Positions 32,969-41,159 are shown, counted from the first letter of the stretch. The stretch: DNA of 64,000 bases from Microlunatus parietis (GCF_013407955.1 NZ_JACCBU010000001.1:1798001-1862000); one strand, 5' to 3'. The notes: a model not told the origin generated them from the letters alone. Translations and numbers: made by a program.

Positions 32969-33487
32969 ATGGAACCGTTCATCGCCCTCGTCGCCGTCAC
33001 CGCGATCCTGCTCCTGCTCGGCGGGGTCGGCGTCCGACCGTTGCGCCGCTGGCCGGTCCCGCTGCGCGGCGGCCTCGCCGCGATGTTCGTGCTGACCGGC
33101 GTCTCCCACTTCGTCGGGATGCGCGAGGAGTTGATCAGTTACGTGCCGCCGGGGCTGCCCGAGCCGGCCCTGTTGATCACGATCACCGGGGTGCTCGAGC
33201 TCGCCGGGGCGGCCGGACTGCTGATTCGGCGCACCGCGCCGCTGGCGGCCGGCTGCCTGGCCGCGCTGTTGATCACCATGTTCCCGGCCAACCTGTACGC
33301 GGCCTTGGCCGGCATCGCCACCGACCCGCTGAGCCAGCCCGTCCCGCGGACCCTGTTCCAGCTCGTCTTCGTCGCCGCGGCCGTCGCCGTCGTGATCGCC
33401 GAACGGCGTGCGACGGCGGCTACGCGGCCGACTCCTCCGCCGCCTGCTCCAGCCACGCCCGGGCAGCTTGCGGGTCGTCGGCGGTGA
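32969..33487 (+). CDS. DoxX-like membrane protein
   Basis: A 172-residue protein with four hydrophobic helices in DoxX order: FIALVAVTAILLLLGGVGV, GLAAMFVLTGVSHFVGMREEL, LLITITGVLELAGAAGLLI and AGCLAALLITMFPANLYAAL. The MFPANLYAA segment and the HF pair are typical of the family, some of whose members form thiol-redox or quinone-linked complexes. The C-terminal 25 residues are Pro-rich and overlap the 3' end of the reverse-strand phosphodiesterase by 68 bases. Confidence 0.87.
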   Translation: MEPFIALVAVTAILLLLGGVGVRPLRRWPVPLRGGLAAMFVLTGVSHFVGMREELISYVPPGLPEPALLITITGVLELAGAAGLLIRRTAPLAAGCLAALLITMFPANLYAALAGIATDPLSQPVPRTLFQLVFVAAAVAVVIAERRATAATRPTPPPPAPATPGQLAGRRR

Positions 33488-34133
33488 CCCCGTCCACCCC
33501 GAGCTCCACCGCGACGCGCGCCCGGGCCGGTTCGTCCAGCAACCAGCCCGCGGCGCGCAGCCCGCGATCATGGATCCGGGCGACCATCTCCACGGTCAGC
33601 CCTTCCCAGCCGGTGTAGAGAGTCTGCACGCCGAGCTCGACCGCCTGGGCCAGCGCCTCGTCCTCGTACCCGAAGACGATGAAGCCGCGGCGGGCCCACG
33701 GCATCACCTCGCCGACCTTGATCAGGTAGTCGCGCTGGAAGCTGGTCAGCGTGCACCGGTCCTGATCTTGGGTCCGGGCGTTCAGCACGTCGGCGACCAC
33801 CTCGGCCGCACCGTCGGCCTTGAGCTCCACCTGGAGCGGCAGCGTGGTCTGCTCCAGCACCTGCTCGAACCGGAGCAGCCGGGCGCCGCCGTCCAGCTCG
33901 ATCGCCCTCAACTCGTCCCAGGTCAGGCCGACCACCTCGTCCTCCCGGCGGCCGCTGGTCACCCGCTTCATGGTGCCGTCGTGGATCACCACCGGCACGC
34001 CGTCGGAGCTGAGCCTGATGTCCAACTCGATCTCGTCCGCCCCGTGCTCGTGCGCCAGGGCGAGGCTCGGGGCGGTGTTCTCGGGGGCGTGGGCCATCGC
34101 ACCGCGATGACCGGTGATCGTGATCGCGTTCAC
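33420..34133 (-). CDS. Glycerophosphodiester phosphodiesterase
   Basis: A 237-residue GDPD enzyme with all family motifs: TGHRGAMAHAPENTAPSLALA (GHRG, PENT), EIELDIRLSSDGVPVVIHDGTM (ELD and HD), LQVELKA and the late GLRAAGWLLDEP plus GVDGVTADDP. It hydrolyses glycerophosphodiesters to glycerol-3-phosphate and an alcohol, using a metal ion. No signal peptide, so it is cytosolic. It lies 22 bases downstream of the sugar ABC binding-protein gene on the same strand. As in ugp-type operons, it may process imported glycerophosphodiesters. Confidence 0.93.
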   Translation of the reverse strand: MNAITITGHRGAMAHAPENTAPSLALAHEHGADEIELDIRLSSDGVPVVIHDGTMKRVTSGRREDEVVGLTWDELRAIELDGGARLLRFEQVLEQTTLPLQVELKADGAAEVVADVLNARTQDQDRCTLTSFQRDYLIKVGEVMPWARRGFIVFGYEDEALAQAVELGVQTLYTGWEGLTVEMVARIHDRGLRAAGWLLDEPARARVAVELGVDGVTADDPQAARAWLEQAAEESAA

Positions 34134-34155
34134 CGGATCGTTCTCGCTTCCTTGA

Positions 34156-35523
34156 TCAACGGGAGATCTTGTTCGGGTACTGCTTCAGAATACGCTCGGT
34201 GCTCCGCCGCAGGTCGTTCGCGGTGCCCTTCATGATCGCGTCCGGGTCCTCGGCGCTGGCGTAGATTCGCTGGATCGAGGTCTTCATCTTCTGGATCGAC
34301 GTCTGCACGTACTTGCGCACCGCGTCCGGGCCGGTCGCGATCTCCAACTGCTTCACCGCGACCGCGTAGTTGGGGTTGTCGGCGACGATCTTGGAGATCG
34401 CCGCCGACTGCATCGCCGTCTTGGTGACCGGCATGTAGCCGGTCCCGATCGACCACTCCGACGACTGCTCCTCGGCGGCCATGAACTTGATCAACTCGAA
34501 CGCGGCCTGCTTTCGCTCCGGCTCGGCGTACTTCATGATCGCCAGGCCCGAGCCGCCGGAGGGAACCCCGATCTGCTTTTGCTGCGGCAGGAAGCCGGCC
34601 AGCACCGGGAACTGGGACGCTTTGGTGATCTTGGCCAGGGTCCCGGTCGAGCCCTCGATGCAGGCCACCATGCCGGCCGTGAAGTCGTTGACATGGCTCT
34701 GCGCCAGGTAGCCGGACTTGTCCACGTGGATGAGATCGTGGTCGAACCGGGCCGCTGCCAGCGAGTCCGGCGAGTCCAGGATGATGTCGAAGCCGTCGGA
34801 GATGCCGCCGCCGAAACTCCACAACTGACCCTGGAAATACCAGTCGTCGCCGCCGGTGAAGGCCCGCATCCGGGGCGTGCCGCCGCGGTAGGTCACCCCG
34901 GCCAACTGCTTGCCCCAGTCGCGGAACTCGTCCCACGTCTTCGGTGCCCGCTCCGGCAGTCCGGCCGCGGCCAGGATCTCCGGGTTGACGTACAGCAGCG
35001 GGGTGGAGCGGGCGAACGGCGTCCAGTAGATCACGTCGTCGACAATGCCCTCGGCCAGCAGTCGATCATGGAACGCGGCCGGCGGGAAGGCGTCGTCGAA
35101 GTAGTCGTTCAGCGGTTCCAGCGTGTCGTTGAGGAAGTAGCGGTTCCAGGAAATGTCGGACAACACGACCAGGTCCGGGATCTGCCGGGCCTGCAGGCCC
35201 GCGGCCAGCTTCTGATCGACACCGTCATAGCTGTCGAACGTCTGCACCTCGGCGTAGATGTCGGTCTGGCTCCGGTTGAACCGGTCGACCAGGCCGGCCA
35301 GGATCGGCAGGTTGTCGCCGGTGAACGCGCTCCAGAAGACGATCCGGAGCCGACGGGCGAACTCGCCCGGAATGCTGCCGCCCGGCTGGGAATAGCCGAC
35401 GCCGAACTGGGTGCAGCCGACCAGCGGTACGGCGGCGAGGGCGCCGGCACCGGCCAGGAAGCCGCGCCGGCTGACCGACGATTGACTGATCATGGCACTC
35501 TTCTTCGAACCTTGGATTGTCAT
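34156..35523 (-). CDS. ABC transporter substrate-binding lipoprotein
   Basis: The 455-residue extracytoplasmic binding protein has a twin-arginine signal and lipobox (SRRGFLAGAGALAAVPLVGC, R19-R20 and Cys37), so it is likely Tat-exported and lipid-anchored. The mature part follows family 1 sugar or glycerol-3-phosphate binding proteins: FVDRFNRSQTDIYAEVQTFDSYDGVDQKLAAGLQA, PLNDYF, TWDEFRDWGKQLA and YMPVTK. It overlaps the upstream permease by four bases. Together with the downstream GDPD gene, a UgpB-like role in glycerophosphodiester uptake is plausible. Sugar uptake is the alternative. Confidence 0.92.
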   Translation of the reverse strand: MTIQGSKKSAMISQSSVSRRGFLAGAGALAAVPLVGCTQFGVGYSQPGGSIPGEFARRLRIVFWSAFTGDNLPILAGLVDRFNRSQTDIYAEVQTFDSYDGVDQKLAAGLQARQIPDLVVLSDISWNRYFLNDTLEPLNDYFDDAFPPAAFHDRLLAEGIVDDVIYWTPFARSTPLLYVNPEILAAAGLPERAPKTWDEFRDWGKQLAGVTYRGGTPRMRAFTGGDDWYFQGQLWSFGGGISDGFDIILDSPDSLAAARFDHDLIHVDKSGYLAQSHVNDFTAGMVACIEGSTGTLAKITKASQFPVLAGFLPQQKQIGVPSGGSGLAIMKYAEPERKQAAFELIKFMAAEEQSSEWSIGTGYMPVTKTAMQSAAISKIVADNPNYAVAVKQLEIATGPDAVRKYVQTSIQKMKTSIQRIYASAEDPDAIMKGTANDLRRSTERILKQYPNKISR

Positions 35524-36428
35524 CGGGAGATCGACGCTCCGGCGAGGCCCGACACGATGTAGCGCCGGGCGATCAGGAACAGGACCAGCATCGGCGTCAC
35601 CACGAAGATCGTGCCCGCCATGATCGCGCCCCAGTTGTCGACGCCCTCGTTGGCCTTGAGGAACAACAGGCCGATCGTCAGCGTGCGCATCTCGTCGGAG
35701 TTGGTCGCGATCAACGGCCAGATGAAGCCGTTCCACTCGTCGATCAGGGCCAGCAGCGCAACCGTGATCACCGCCGGCCGTGCCATCGGCACGACGAAGC
35801 TGATCAAGCGGCGGACGTGGCCGGCGCCGTCCAGCTCGGCCGCCTCGAGCACCTCGCCGGGCAGGGTGAGGAAGTGTTGCCGGAGCAGGAATGTGCCGAA
35901 CGCCGACGCGACCCCGGGCAGGATGATGCCGAGGTAGGAATTGACCAGGCCGAGCCGGCCGACCGTGATGAAGTTGATCAACAACGTCACGTGGCCGGGC
36001 ACCATCAACGCCCCCAGCATGAGCAGGAACAACACCTTCTTGCCCGGGAACGGGAGATAGGCGAAGGCGTACGCGGTGAGCACGGCCAGCACCAGCTTGA
36101 GCGCGGCGCCACCGAGCGTGATGATCGCGGAGTTGACCAGGTAGCGGCCGAACGGCGCCGAGGACCAGGCCTGGACGAAGTTGCCCAGTTCCAGCGATCT
36201 CGGGATGAACGTCAGCGGCCAGCTGTAGATCTCGGCGCTCGGCTTCAGGGCGGCGGTCAGCAGCCAGTAGAGCGGGATCAGGAAGATCAGCCCGACGATC
36301 ACCAGCAACACGTAGTTGATCACCCGGCCGGGTGTGATCCGGCGCCGCCGGCCGGCCAGTGCCGCGCCGGTCGTCGGGTCGGTGACGGTCGAGGCGGCGA
36401 GGCCCGGTTCCTGTGTTCGCGTGGCCAT
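35520..36428 (-). CDS. ABC transporter permease (MalG/UgpE type)
   Basis: A 302-residue permease with six helices and the EAA loop GEVLEAAELDGAGHVRRLISFVVPMARPAV. This is the MalG/UgpE subtype of the CUT1 sugar importer family. The N-terminal 35 residues are a polar cytoplasmic tail. It shares base 36428 with the stop of the other permease and overlaps the binding-protein gene by ATGA, so the three are strictly coupled. No ATP-binding subunit is encoded here, so a shared MsiK/UgpC-like ATPase elsewhere is expected, as is common in actinomycetes. Confidence 0.93.
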   Translation of the reverse strand: MATRTQEPGLAASTVTDPTTGAALAGRRRRITPGRVINYVLLVIVGLIFLIPLYWLLTAALKPSAEIYSWPLTFIPRSLELGNFVQAWSSAPFGRYLVNSAIITLGGAALKLVLAVLTAYAFAYLPFPGKKVLFLLMLGALMVPGHVTLLINFITVGRLGLVNSYLGIILPGVASAFGTFLLRQHFLTLPGEVLEAAELDGAGHVRRLISFVVPMARPAVITVALLALIDEWNGFIWPLIATNSDEMRTLTIGLLFLKANEGVDNWGAIMAGTIFVVTPMLVLFLIARRYIVSGLAGASISR

Positions 36429-37375
36429 CAGTAGTGCACCCTTCGCTCCACGAACCGCAGTTGGACGGCTGTGACGACCAGCAGGATCAGGAACATCACC
36501 ATGCCGCCGGCGGCCGCGTACCCGGCGTCGAAGTTGCGGAAGCCCTGGTCGTAAATGAACCAGCTCAGCGTCGTCGTCGCACCGCCCGGGCCGCCGCCGG
36601 TCATCATCGCGATCACGTCGAAGGACTGGAACGCGCTGATGATCGTGGTCACCGTGACGAAGAACGTGGTCGGCGACAGCAGCGGGAAGATCACGTGCCA
36701 GAACCCGCGCCACGGACCGGCGCCGTCCAGCAGCGCCGCCTCCCGCACCTCGTGCGGAATGCCCTGCAGCGCCGCGAGGTAGATCAGCGCGACGAACCCG
36801 ACGCTCTTCCAGACCGACACGATCAGCAGCGCCGGCAGCGCCCAGGTGGTCGACGTCGTCCAGGCCGGCGAGGTCGCGCCGACCAGTTCGAAGGCCGCCC
36901 GGGACAGGCCGTAGTTCGGGTCGAAGATGAACAGCCAGATCGCGGCGATCGCGGCGCCGGAGAGCACGTGCGGCGCGAACGCCACCGTGGTCACGACCCC
37001 ACTGCCGCGCAGCCGCGCCGAGAACAGGACGGCGAACGCGAGCCCGATCGCACCGCAGCCGAGCACCATGGTGATCACCCAGATCGCGGTGATCGTGATC
37101 ACCCGGCCGAAGTTCGGGTCGGTGAACAGGTCCGTGTAGTTCTCCAGACCGACGAACGTGGTCTGCGGCGAGATCATGTCCCACCTGGTCAGGCTCAGGT
37201 AGACGTTGCCGAGCACGGGCAGGTACGCGAACACGGCGATCAAGATCAGGTTCGGGAAGGCGAACAGGGCGAACAGCCCGTACCCCCGCCACCGGCTCCG
37301 CCGTCGGGAGGCGATGCGGGATGGCTCGGCGGTCGAGCCCGGGCTCCGGCCGAGCGGCGGCGCTGTCGCGGTCAC
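36428..37375 (-). CDS. ABC transporter permease (MalF/UgpA type)
   Basis: A 315-residue permease with six helices. It has FAFPNLILIAVFAYLPVLGNVYLSL near the start and the EAA loop HEVREAALLDGAGPWRGFWHVIFPLLSPT, followed by FDVIAMMTGGGPGGATTT, which is strongly typical of MalF/UgpA-like CUT1 permeases. It is the first gene of the importer operon. Its promoter region carries a perfect 11-bp-arm palindrome seven bases before the start, probably bound by the divergent DeoR protein. Confidence 0.93.
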   Translation of the reverse strand: MTATAPPLGRSPGSTAEPSRIASRRRSRWRGYGLFALFAFPNLILIAVFAYLPVLGNVYLSLTRWDMISPQTTFVGLENYTDLFTDPNFGRVITITAIWVITMVLGCGAIGLAFAVLFSARLRGSGVVTTVAFAPHVLSGAAIAAIWLFIFDPNYGLSRAAFELVGATSPAWTTSTTWALPALLIVSVWKSVGFVALIYLAALQGIPHEVREAALLDGAGPWRGFWHVIFPLLSPTTFFVTVTTIISAFQSFDVIAMMTGGGPGGATTTLSWFIYDQGFRNFDAGYAAAGGMVMFLILLVVTAVQLRFVERRVHY

Positions 37376-37381
37376 GGCGCT

Positions 37382-37405
37382 ATCTTCACATCACGATGTG
37401 AAGAT
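37382..37405. promoter_or_regulatory. DeoR-type operator at the importer operon start
   Basis: ATCTTCACATC and GATGTGAAGAT are perfect 11-bp arms separated by AC. The site abuts the permease start at 37375. A second TTCACA...TGTGAA site lies beside deoR (37564-37583). Confidence 0.75.
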
Positions 37406-37563
37406 GGTCAACCGTGTTCCCGCATCGTCCCGAGATCACCGACCTCGCTCTCTATGGTGAGATATCCCTTGAATACGGACATTCTGGGCTGAATCACTGA
37501 GCTGAGATCGGGATCGGCCGGGACTCCGTTCCGCCGTGTTCACTTGTTCGAAAACTGTTATTC

Positions 37564-37583
37564 TTCACACGTCGTTATGTGAA
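37564..37583. promoter_or_regulatory. DeoR-type operator beside the deoR gene
   Basis: TTCACA and TGTGAA arms are separated by eight bases, 42 bases before the DeoR start. It shares the TTCACA half-site with the palindrome at 37382-37405, so one regulator probably binds both and controls itself and the divergent importer operon. Confidence 0.65.
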
Positions 37584-37625
37584 TCTGCGATCTGCGCGAT
37601 CATGGTTGCCGAGCGAAGGAGCACC

Positions 37626-38462
37626 ATGTCCAATCAGCGGCAGCGACGCCTCGAGGAGATCCTCGACCACCTCGCCGTGCGCGGCACGGCCCAGGCCAAG
37701 GACCTGGCCGACGAGTTCGAGGTCTCGGTGATGACGATTCATCGTGATCTTGACGAGTTGGAGCGACGCGGCGCGGTCCGGAAGTTCCACGGCGGTGTCA
37801 CCGTCGCCCGGACCCGGAGTCACGAGATCTCCGCCGCGATCCGGCGCCGCCTCGCCGTCGAGGAGAAGCTCGCCCTGAGCCGGTTCGTGGTGGAGCGGAT
37901 CCAGCCCAACCAGACGATCATGATGGACGACTCGACGACGGTCGAACCGATCGCCGAACTGCTGACCGGCGCCGGGCTCGAGGAGCTGCGGGTGATCACC
38001 AACTCCCTCACCGTGATCAACCAGCTGGCCAACGAGCCGGGCGTGATCATCACCGCCCTGGGCGGCCAGTACGACCCGAGCCACGAGTCGTTCCTCGGCG
38101 TCGGCGCCGTCGAGGCCGTCCGGGCGCTGCGTTGCGAGTCACTCTTCGTCTCGACGACCAGCGCCGACGCGGACGGCATCTACCACCAGGAGGAGGCGGT
38201 CGTCGCGCTCAAGCTGGAGATGCTCAGGTCGGCCCGGCACCGGGTGCTGCTCGTCGACAGCACCAAGTTCACCGAGGCCTCCCTGCATCGGGTCAGCGGC
38301 TGGGACATGATCGACGAACTCGTCGTCACCGACCGAGTCCCCGCCGACCTGCTCGCCCGGATCGCCGACAGCACCACGGTCACCACCGTCCCCCTCCCCC
38401 CACCAACTCCGCCGACCGGTCACCAAAGCAGCGGTTTGGGCGGCGTGTCGCTGCAGAACTGA
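37626..38462 (+). CDS. DeoR/GlpR-family regulator
   Basis: A 278-residue regulator. The DeoR helix-turn-helix reads RRLEEILDHLAVRGTAQAKDLADEFEVSVMTIHRDLDELERRGAVRKFHGGV. The C-terminal sensor domain has the sugar-phosphate fold motifs IMMDDSTTVEPIAELL, LRVITNSLTVI, LGGQYDPSHESFLG and LLVDSTKF. It probably senses a phosphorylated sugar or glycerol-3-phosphate and represses the divergent ABC importer. The last 18 residues (from about PPTPPTGHQSSG to the stop) are encoded by the 63-bp dispersed repeat, so the natural C-terminus seems to have been replaced by repeat insertion. Confidence 0.92.
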   Translation: MSNQRQRRLEEILDHLAVRGTAQAKDLADEFEVSVMTIHRDLDELERRGAVRKFHGGVTVARTRSHEISAAIRRRLAVEEKLALSRFVVERIQPNQTIMMDDSTTVEPIAELLTGAGLEELRVITNSLTVINQLANEPGVIITALGGQYDPSHESFLGVGAVEAVRALRCESLFVSTTSADADGIYHQEEAVVALKLEMLRSARHRVLLVDSTKFTEASLHRVSGWDMIDELVVTDRVPADLLARIADSTTVTTVPLPPPTPPTGHQSSGLGGVSLQN

Positions 38463-38472
38463 CCGGTCGATC
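38410..38472 (-). repeat. 63-bp palindromic dispersed repeat, copy B (inverted)
   Basis: This copy runs opposite to copies A and C. Its left end CGCCGACCGGTCA overlaps the 3' end of the DeoR gene, whose TGA stop (38460-38462) lies inside the element. With copy C at 39257-39319 it brackets the decayed segment as inverted repeats. Confidence 0.8.
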
Positions 38473-38861
38473 GGGGGTTGGGCTGGCCGGGGTCGCGACC
38501 GTGACGCGCACTCCGACGCGGGTCGTCCAGACGGAGCCCGTCGCGATTTCTCTTGGGTTCGGACGGTTCAACGTTGGAATCGGCCCGAGCGCTTCATCCG
38601 CAGTGATATCGCGACAGGCAGGCGTCGTGGAACGCACGTCGGGCGGACCGGAGGTCGCCGCTGCCGGGGTTTCGACGGTCGGCCGCTGCGCCCAGTCGCG
38701 TATGAGTGCGGCGGTGCAGATCAGGGTGCGCCCAGCCTGGAATCCACCCAACCTGGAATCCGCGGTCCGGCGGTTCTGCCCGGTCAGGCTCCGGTCGCGA
38801 CGACCTGTCCTCGATCACCGGTCCACCGCACCCTCGGCAACCGCGACCGTTCCACGCATGC

Positions 38862-38900
38862 GCGACCGTTGCGCCGGTCGCGGATGAGCGCAACGGTCGC
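38862..38900. repeat. Hairpin with perfect 13-bp arms
   Basis: GCGACCGTTGCGC (38862-38874) and its exact complement GCGCAACGGTCGC (38888-38900) are separated by 13 bases. A third partial copy, GCGACCGTT, lies at about 38843. It could be a terminator or the end of a lost mobile element. Confidence 0.75.
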
Positions 38901-39226
38901 GGATCCGCGTGGGACGGGCTAGGGCCTTGACGGTGCACGGTTCCGGCGGCCGCGCTGTGCGCCTGGGCCCGGTCGTCGGCCTGCTGCCGCAGCAGGGCCG
39001 CGGCCACCGGCGATCGGGCGCTGTTGCAGGTGAGCAGCACCCGCCGCCGCGCCGCTGCCAGGGCACGTGAACAACACCCGGACCAGCGCCCGCCGCCGCA
39101 CCGCTGCCAGCGCACATGAACAACACCCGGACCAGCGCCCGCCGCCGCACCGCTGCCAGCGCACATGAACAACACCCGGACCAGCGCCCGCCGCCGCACC
39201 GTTGCCAGGGCACGTGAACAACACCC
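38890..39226 (-). pseudogene. Fragment resembling low-molecular-weight protein-tyrosine phosphatase
   Basis: The reverse strand reads VLLTCNSARSPVAAALLRQQADDRAQAHSA, close to the N-terminus of LMW-PTP/arsenate-reductase proteins (typically VLFVCxGNSARSP). The catalytic loop Cx5R is shortened to Cx3R. Upstream of it the 49-bp repeats encode further VLFMCAGSG-like starts in rotating frames. This suggests that the phosphatase P-loop region was itself duplicated and then decayed. Downstream of the fragment no phosphatase sequence continues. The assignment rests on about 30 residues. Confidence 0.4.
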
Positions 39227-39249
39227 GGTCGGTGCCCGCCCGCCGCCGG
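39034..39249. repeat. 49-bp tandem repeat, about 3-4 copies
   Basis: Units starting GAACAACACCCGGACCAGCG begin at 39069, 39118 and 39167, with a partial unit at 39216 and a partial lead-in from 39034. The period is 49, not a multiple of three, so no frame reads the same peptide in successive copies. Copies 2 and 3 are nearly identical. Confidence 0.92.
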
Positions 39250-39256
39250 CATGTGG

Positions 39257-39319
39257 CGCCGAGTAGTCACTTCTGCAGCGACACGCCGACAGAACCGCTG
39301 CTTTGGTGACCGGTCGGCG
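39257..39319 (+). repeat. 63-bp palindromic dispersed repeat, copy C
   Basis: Ends CGCCGAGTAGTCA and TGACCGGTCGGCG enclose CTTCTGCAGCGACACGCCG and CCGCTGCTTTGG. It has the same orientation as copy A (9601) and is opposite to copy B (38410). It ends 78 bases before the luciferase-like gene. Confidence 0.8.
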
Positions 39320-39396
39320 GAATAAGGGGGCGGGGGTGGGGTGTTGGGAAGGCGTAGGTAGTTGAATGGTAAACTAATGGTCGTGAGGAGACGTTG

Positions 39397-40524
39397 ATGC
39401 AGTTCGGAATCTTCAGTGTCGGGGACGTGACCACGGATCCGACGAACGGCCGTACCCCGTCGGAGGCGGAGCGGATCAAGGCGATGGTGCGAGTCGCGCT
39501 CAAGGCCGAGGAGGTCGGCCTCGACGTCTACGCGTCCGGTGAGCACCACAATCCCCCGTTCGTCCCATCGTCGCCGACCACCATGCTCGGCTATATCGCC
39601 GCCAAGACGTCCAAGATCATCCTGTCCACCGCGACGACCTTGATCACGACCAACGACCCGGTCAAGATCGCCGAGGACTACGCGATGCTGCAGCACCTGG
39701 CCGACGGCCGGGTCGACCTGATGATGGGTCGCGGCAACACCGGGCCGGTCTACCCCTGGTTCGGCCAGGACATCCGCAACGGCATCGAGTTGGCGATCGA
39801 GAACTACCACCTGCTGCACCGGCTGTGGCGGGAGGACGTGGTCGACTGGGAGGGCAAGTTCCGTACCCCGCTGCAGGGCTTCACCGCGACCCCGCGTCCG
39901 CTCGACGGCGTGCCGCCGTTCGTCTGGCACGGCTCGATCCGCAGCCCGGAGATCGCCGAGCAGGCCGCCTACTACGGCGACGGATTCTTCGCCAACCACA
40001 TCTTCTGGCCGACTGATCATTTCCAGCGGTTGATCAACCTCTACCGTCGCCGGTACGAGCACTACGGCCACGGCTCCGCGGACCAGGCGATCGTCGGGCT
40101 CGGCGGCCAGGTGTTCATCAGGCCCAACTCCCAGGACGCGATCCGCGAGTACCGGCCGTACTTCGACAACGCCCCGGTGTACGGGCACGGCCCGTCGCTG
40201 GAGGACTTCATGGCCCAGACCCCGCTGACCGTCGGCAGCCCGCAACAGGTGATCGAGCGGACCCTGACGTTCCGGGAGAACTTCGGTGACTACCAGCGGC
40301 AGCTGTTCCTCGCCGATCATGCCGGGCTCCCCCTGAAGACCGTCCTGGAGCAGCTGGACATCCTGGGCGAACAGGTGATTCCGGTGCTGCGCAAGGAATT
40401 CGACGCGCTCCGGCCGTCCCACGTACCGGACGGCCCGACGCACGCCGCCCTGGTCGCGGAGCATGATCAACAGGCCGAGACAGAAGCCGAGCCGACCCCG
40501 GAGACGGAGACCAGCCGAGCATGA
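39397..40524 (+). CDS. LLM-class flavin monooxygenase, CE1758 family
   Basis: A 375-residue luciferase-like FMN-dependent oxidoreductase. It starts MQFGIFSVGDVTTDP and has DVYASGEHHNPPFVPSSPTTMLG, ILSTATTLITTNDPVKIAEDYAMLQHLADGRVDLMMGRGNTGPVYPWFG and late ADHAGLP. These match the CE1758 subfamily, which occurs in actinobacteria paired with a CE1759-type FMN reductase. The reductase does follow here with an ATGA overlap. The substrate is unknown. The C-terminal 20 residues are Glu/Thr-rich. ATG 39397 has GAGGAG upstream; a TTG directly before it is in frame. The promoter region is A/T-rich (about 39358-39380). Confidence 0.9.
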   Translation: MQFGIFSVGDVTTDPTNGRTPSEAERIKAMVRVALKAEEVGLDVYASGEHHNPPFVPSSPTTMLGYIAAKTSKIILSTATTLITTNDPVKIAEDYAMLQHLADGRVDLMMGRGNTGPVYPWFGQDIRNGIELAIENYHLLHRLWREDVVDWEGKFRTPLQGFTATPRPLDGVPPFVWHGSIRSPEIAEQAAYYGDGFFANHIFWPTDHFQRLINLYRRRYEHYGHGSADQAIVGLGGQVFIRPNSQDAIREYRPYFDNAPVYGHGPSLEDFMAQTPLTVGSPQQVIERTLTFRENFGDYQRQLFLADHAGLPLKTVLEQLDILGEQVIPVLRKEFDALRPSHVPDGPTHAALVAEHDQQAETEAEPTPETETSRA

Positions 40525-41159
40525 ATTCCTCCCCCGAAACGATCATGGCCATCTCGGCCGGGCTGAGCCAGCCGTCGTCCACGCGACTGCTGGCCGACCG
40601 GCTGGGCGCGGCGACGAAGCGAGCCCTGCCGGACCGGAACGTACGGATCGAGTCGGTCGACCTGCGCGAGTACGCCCACGAGATCACTGATCATCTTCTG
40701 ACCGGGTTCGCCAAGCCGAATCTCAAGGCGGTGCTCGACGAACTGGCCGAGGCGAGCGCTCTGATCGCGGTCACGCCGATCTTCAGCGCCTCGTACTCGG
40801 GCCTGTTCAAATCGTTCTTCGACATCGTCGATCCCGACCTGCTGGCCGGCAAGCCGGTGCTGCTCGGCGCGACCGGCGGCACCGCCCGGCACTCGCTCGC
40901 TCTCGAGTTCGCGGTCCGGCCGCTGTTCAGCTACCTGAGGGCCCGGCCGGCGCCGACCGCGGTCTTCGCCGCCACCGACGACTGGGGTCAGGTCCGCGGC
41001 GGCAGTACCGGATCGGACCGGCACCTGACCCAACGGATCGACCGGGCCGCGGACGAGTTCGCGGCCTTGATCACCGGCACCCGGTTGCCCGCCGCCGACG
41101 ATCCGTTCGAGGATCCGGTGCCGTTCGAGCAGTTGCTCGGCCACGGCGAGCTCGGCTGA
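40521..41159 (+). CDS. NAD(P)H-dependent FMN reductase, CE1759 family
   Basis: A 212-residue flavodoxin-fold reductase: ISAGLSQPSSTRLLADRL (phosphate loop), ALIAVTPIFSASYSGLFKSFFDIVDPDLLAGKPVLLGATGGTARHSLALEFAVRPLFSYLRA. This is the CE1759 pattern. It would supply reduced FMN to the coupled LLM monooxygenase at 39397-40524, whose stop overlaps its start by four bases. It ends just before a REP-type palindrome that also closes the next, convergent gene. Confidence 0.9.
   Translation: MNSSPETIMAISAGLSQPSSTRLLADRLGAATKRALPDRNVRIESVDLREYAHEITDHLLTGFAKPNLKAVLDELAEASALIAVTPIFSASYSGLFKSFFDIVDPDLLAGKPVLLGATGGTARHSLALEFAVRPLFSYLRARPAPTAVFAATDDWGQVRGGSTGSDRHLTQRIDRAADEFAALITGTRLPAADDPFEDPVPFEQLLGHGELG

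Larger units (their letters stand above)
38473..39256. other. Decayed 0.8-kb island between inverted repeats
   Basis: No intact gene is visible. The left half (38473-38860) has no recognisable protein on either strand. A strong hairpin with 13-bp arms follows. The right half holds a fragment of a low-molecular-weight phosphatase-like gene (reverse strand) broken by a 49-bp tandem repeat. Base and codon patterns differ from the flanking genes. Confidence 0.6.

Noticed and set aside
39034..39249. CRISPR-like array or coding repeat at 49-bp period
   Set aside because: No spacers, only three to four units, and the period is not a multiple of three, so no protein repeat can be encoded.
38815..40470. 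Long reverse-strand open frame across the 49-bp repeat and the luciferase-like gene
   Set aside because: It is antisense to the clearly recognisable CE1758-family gene, and its product is Arg/Val-rich low-complexity sequence without a domain.
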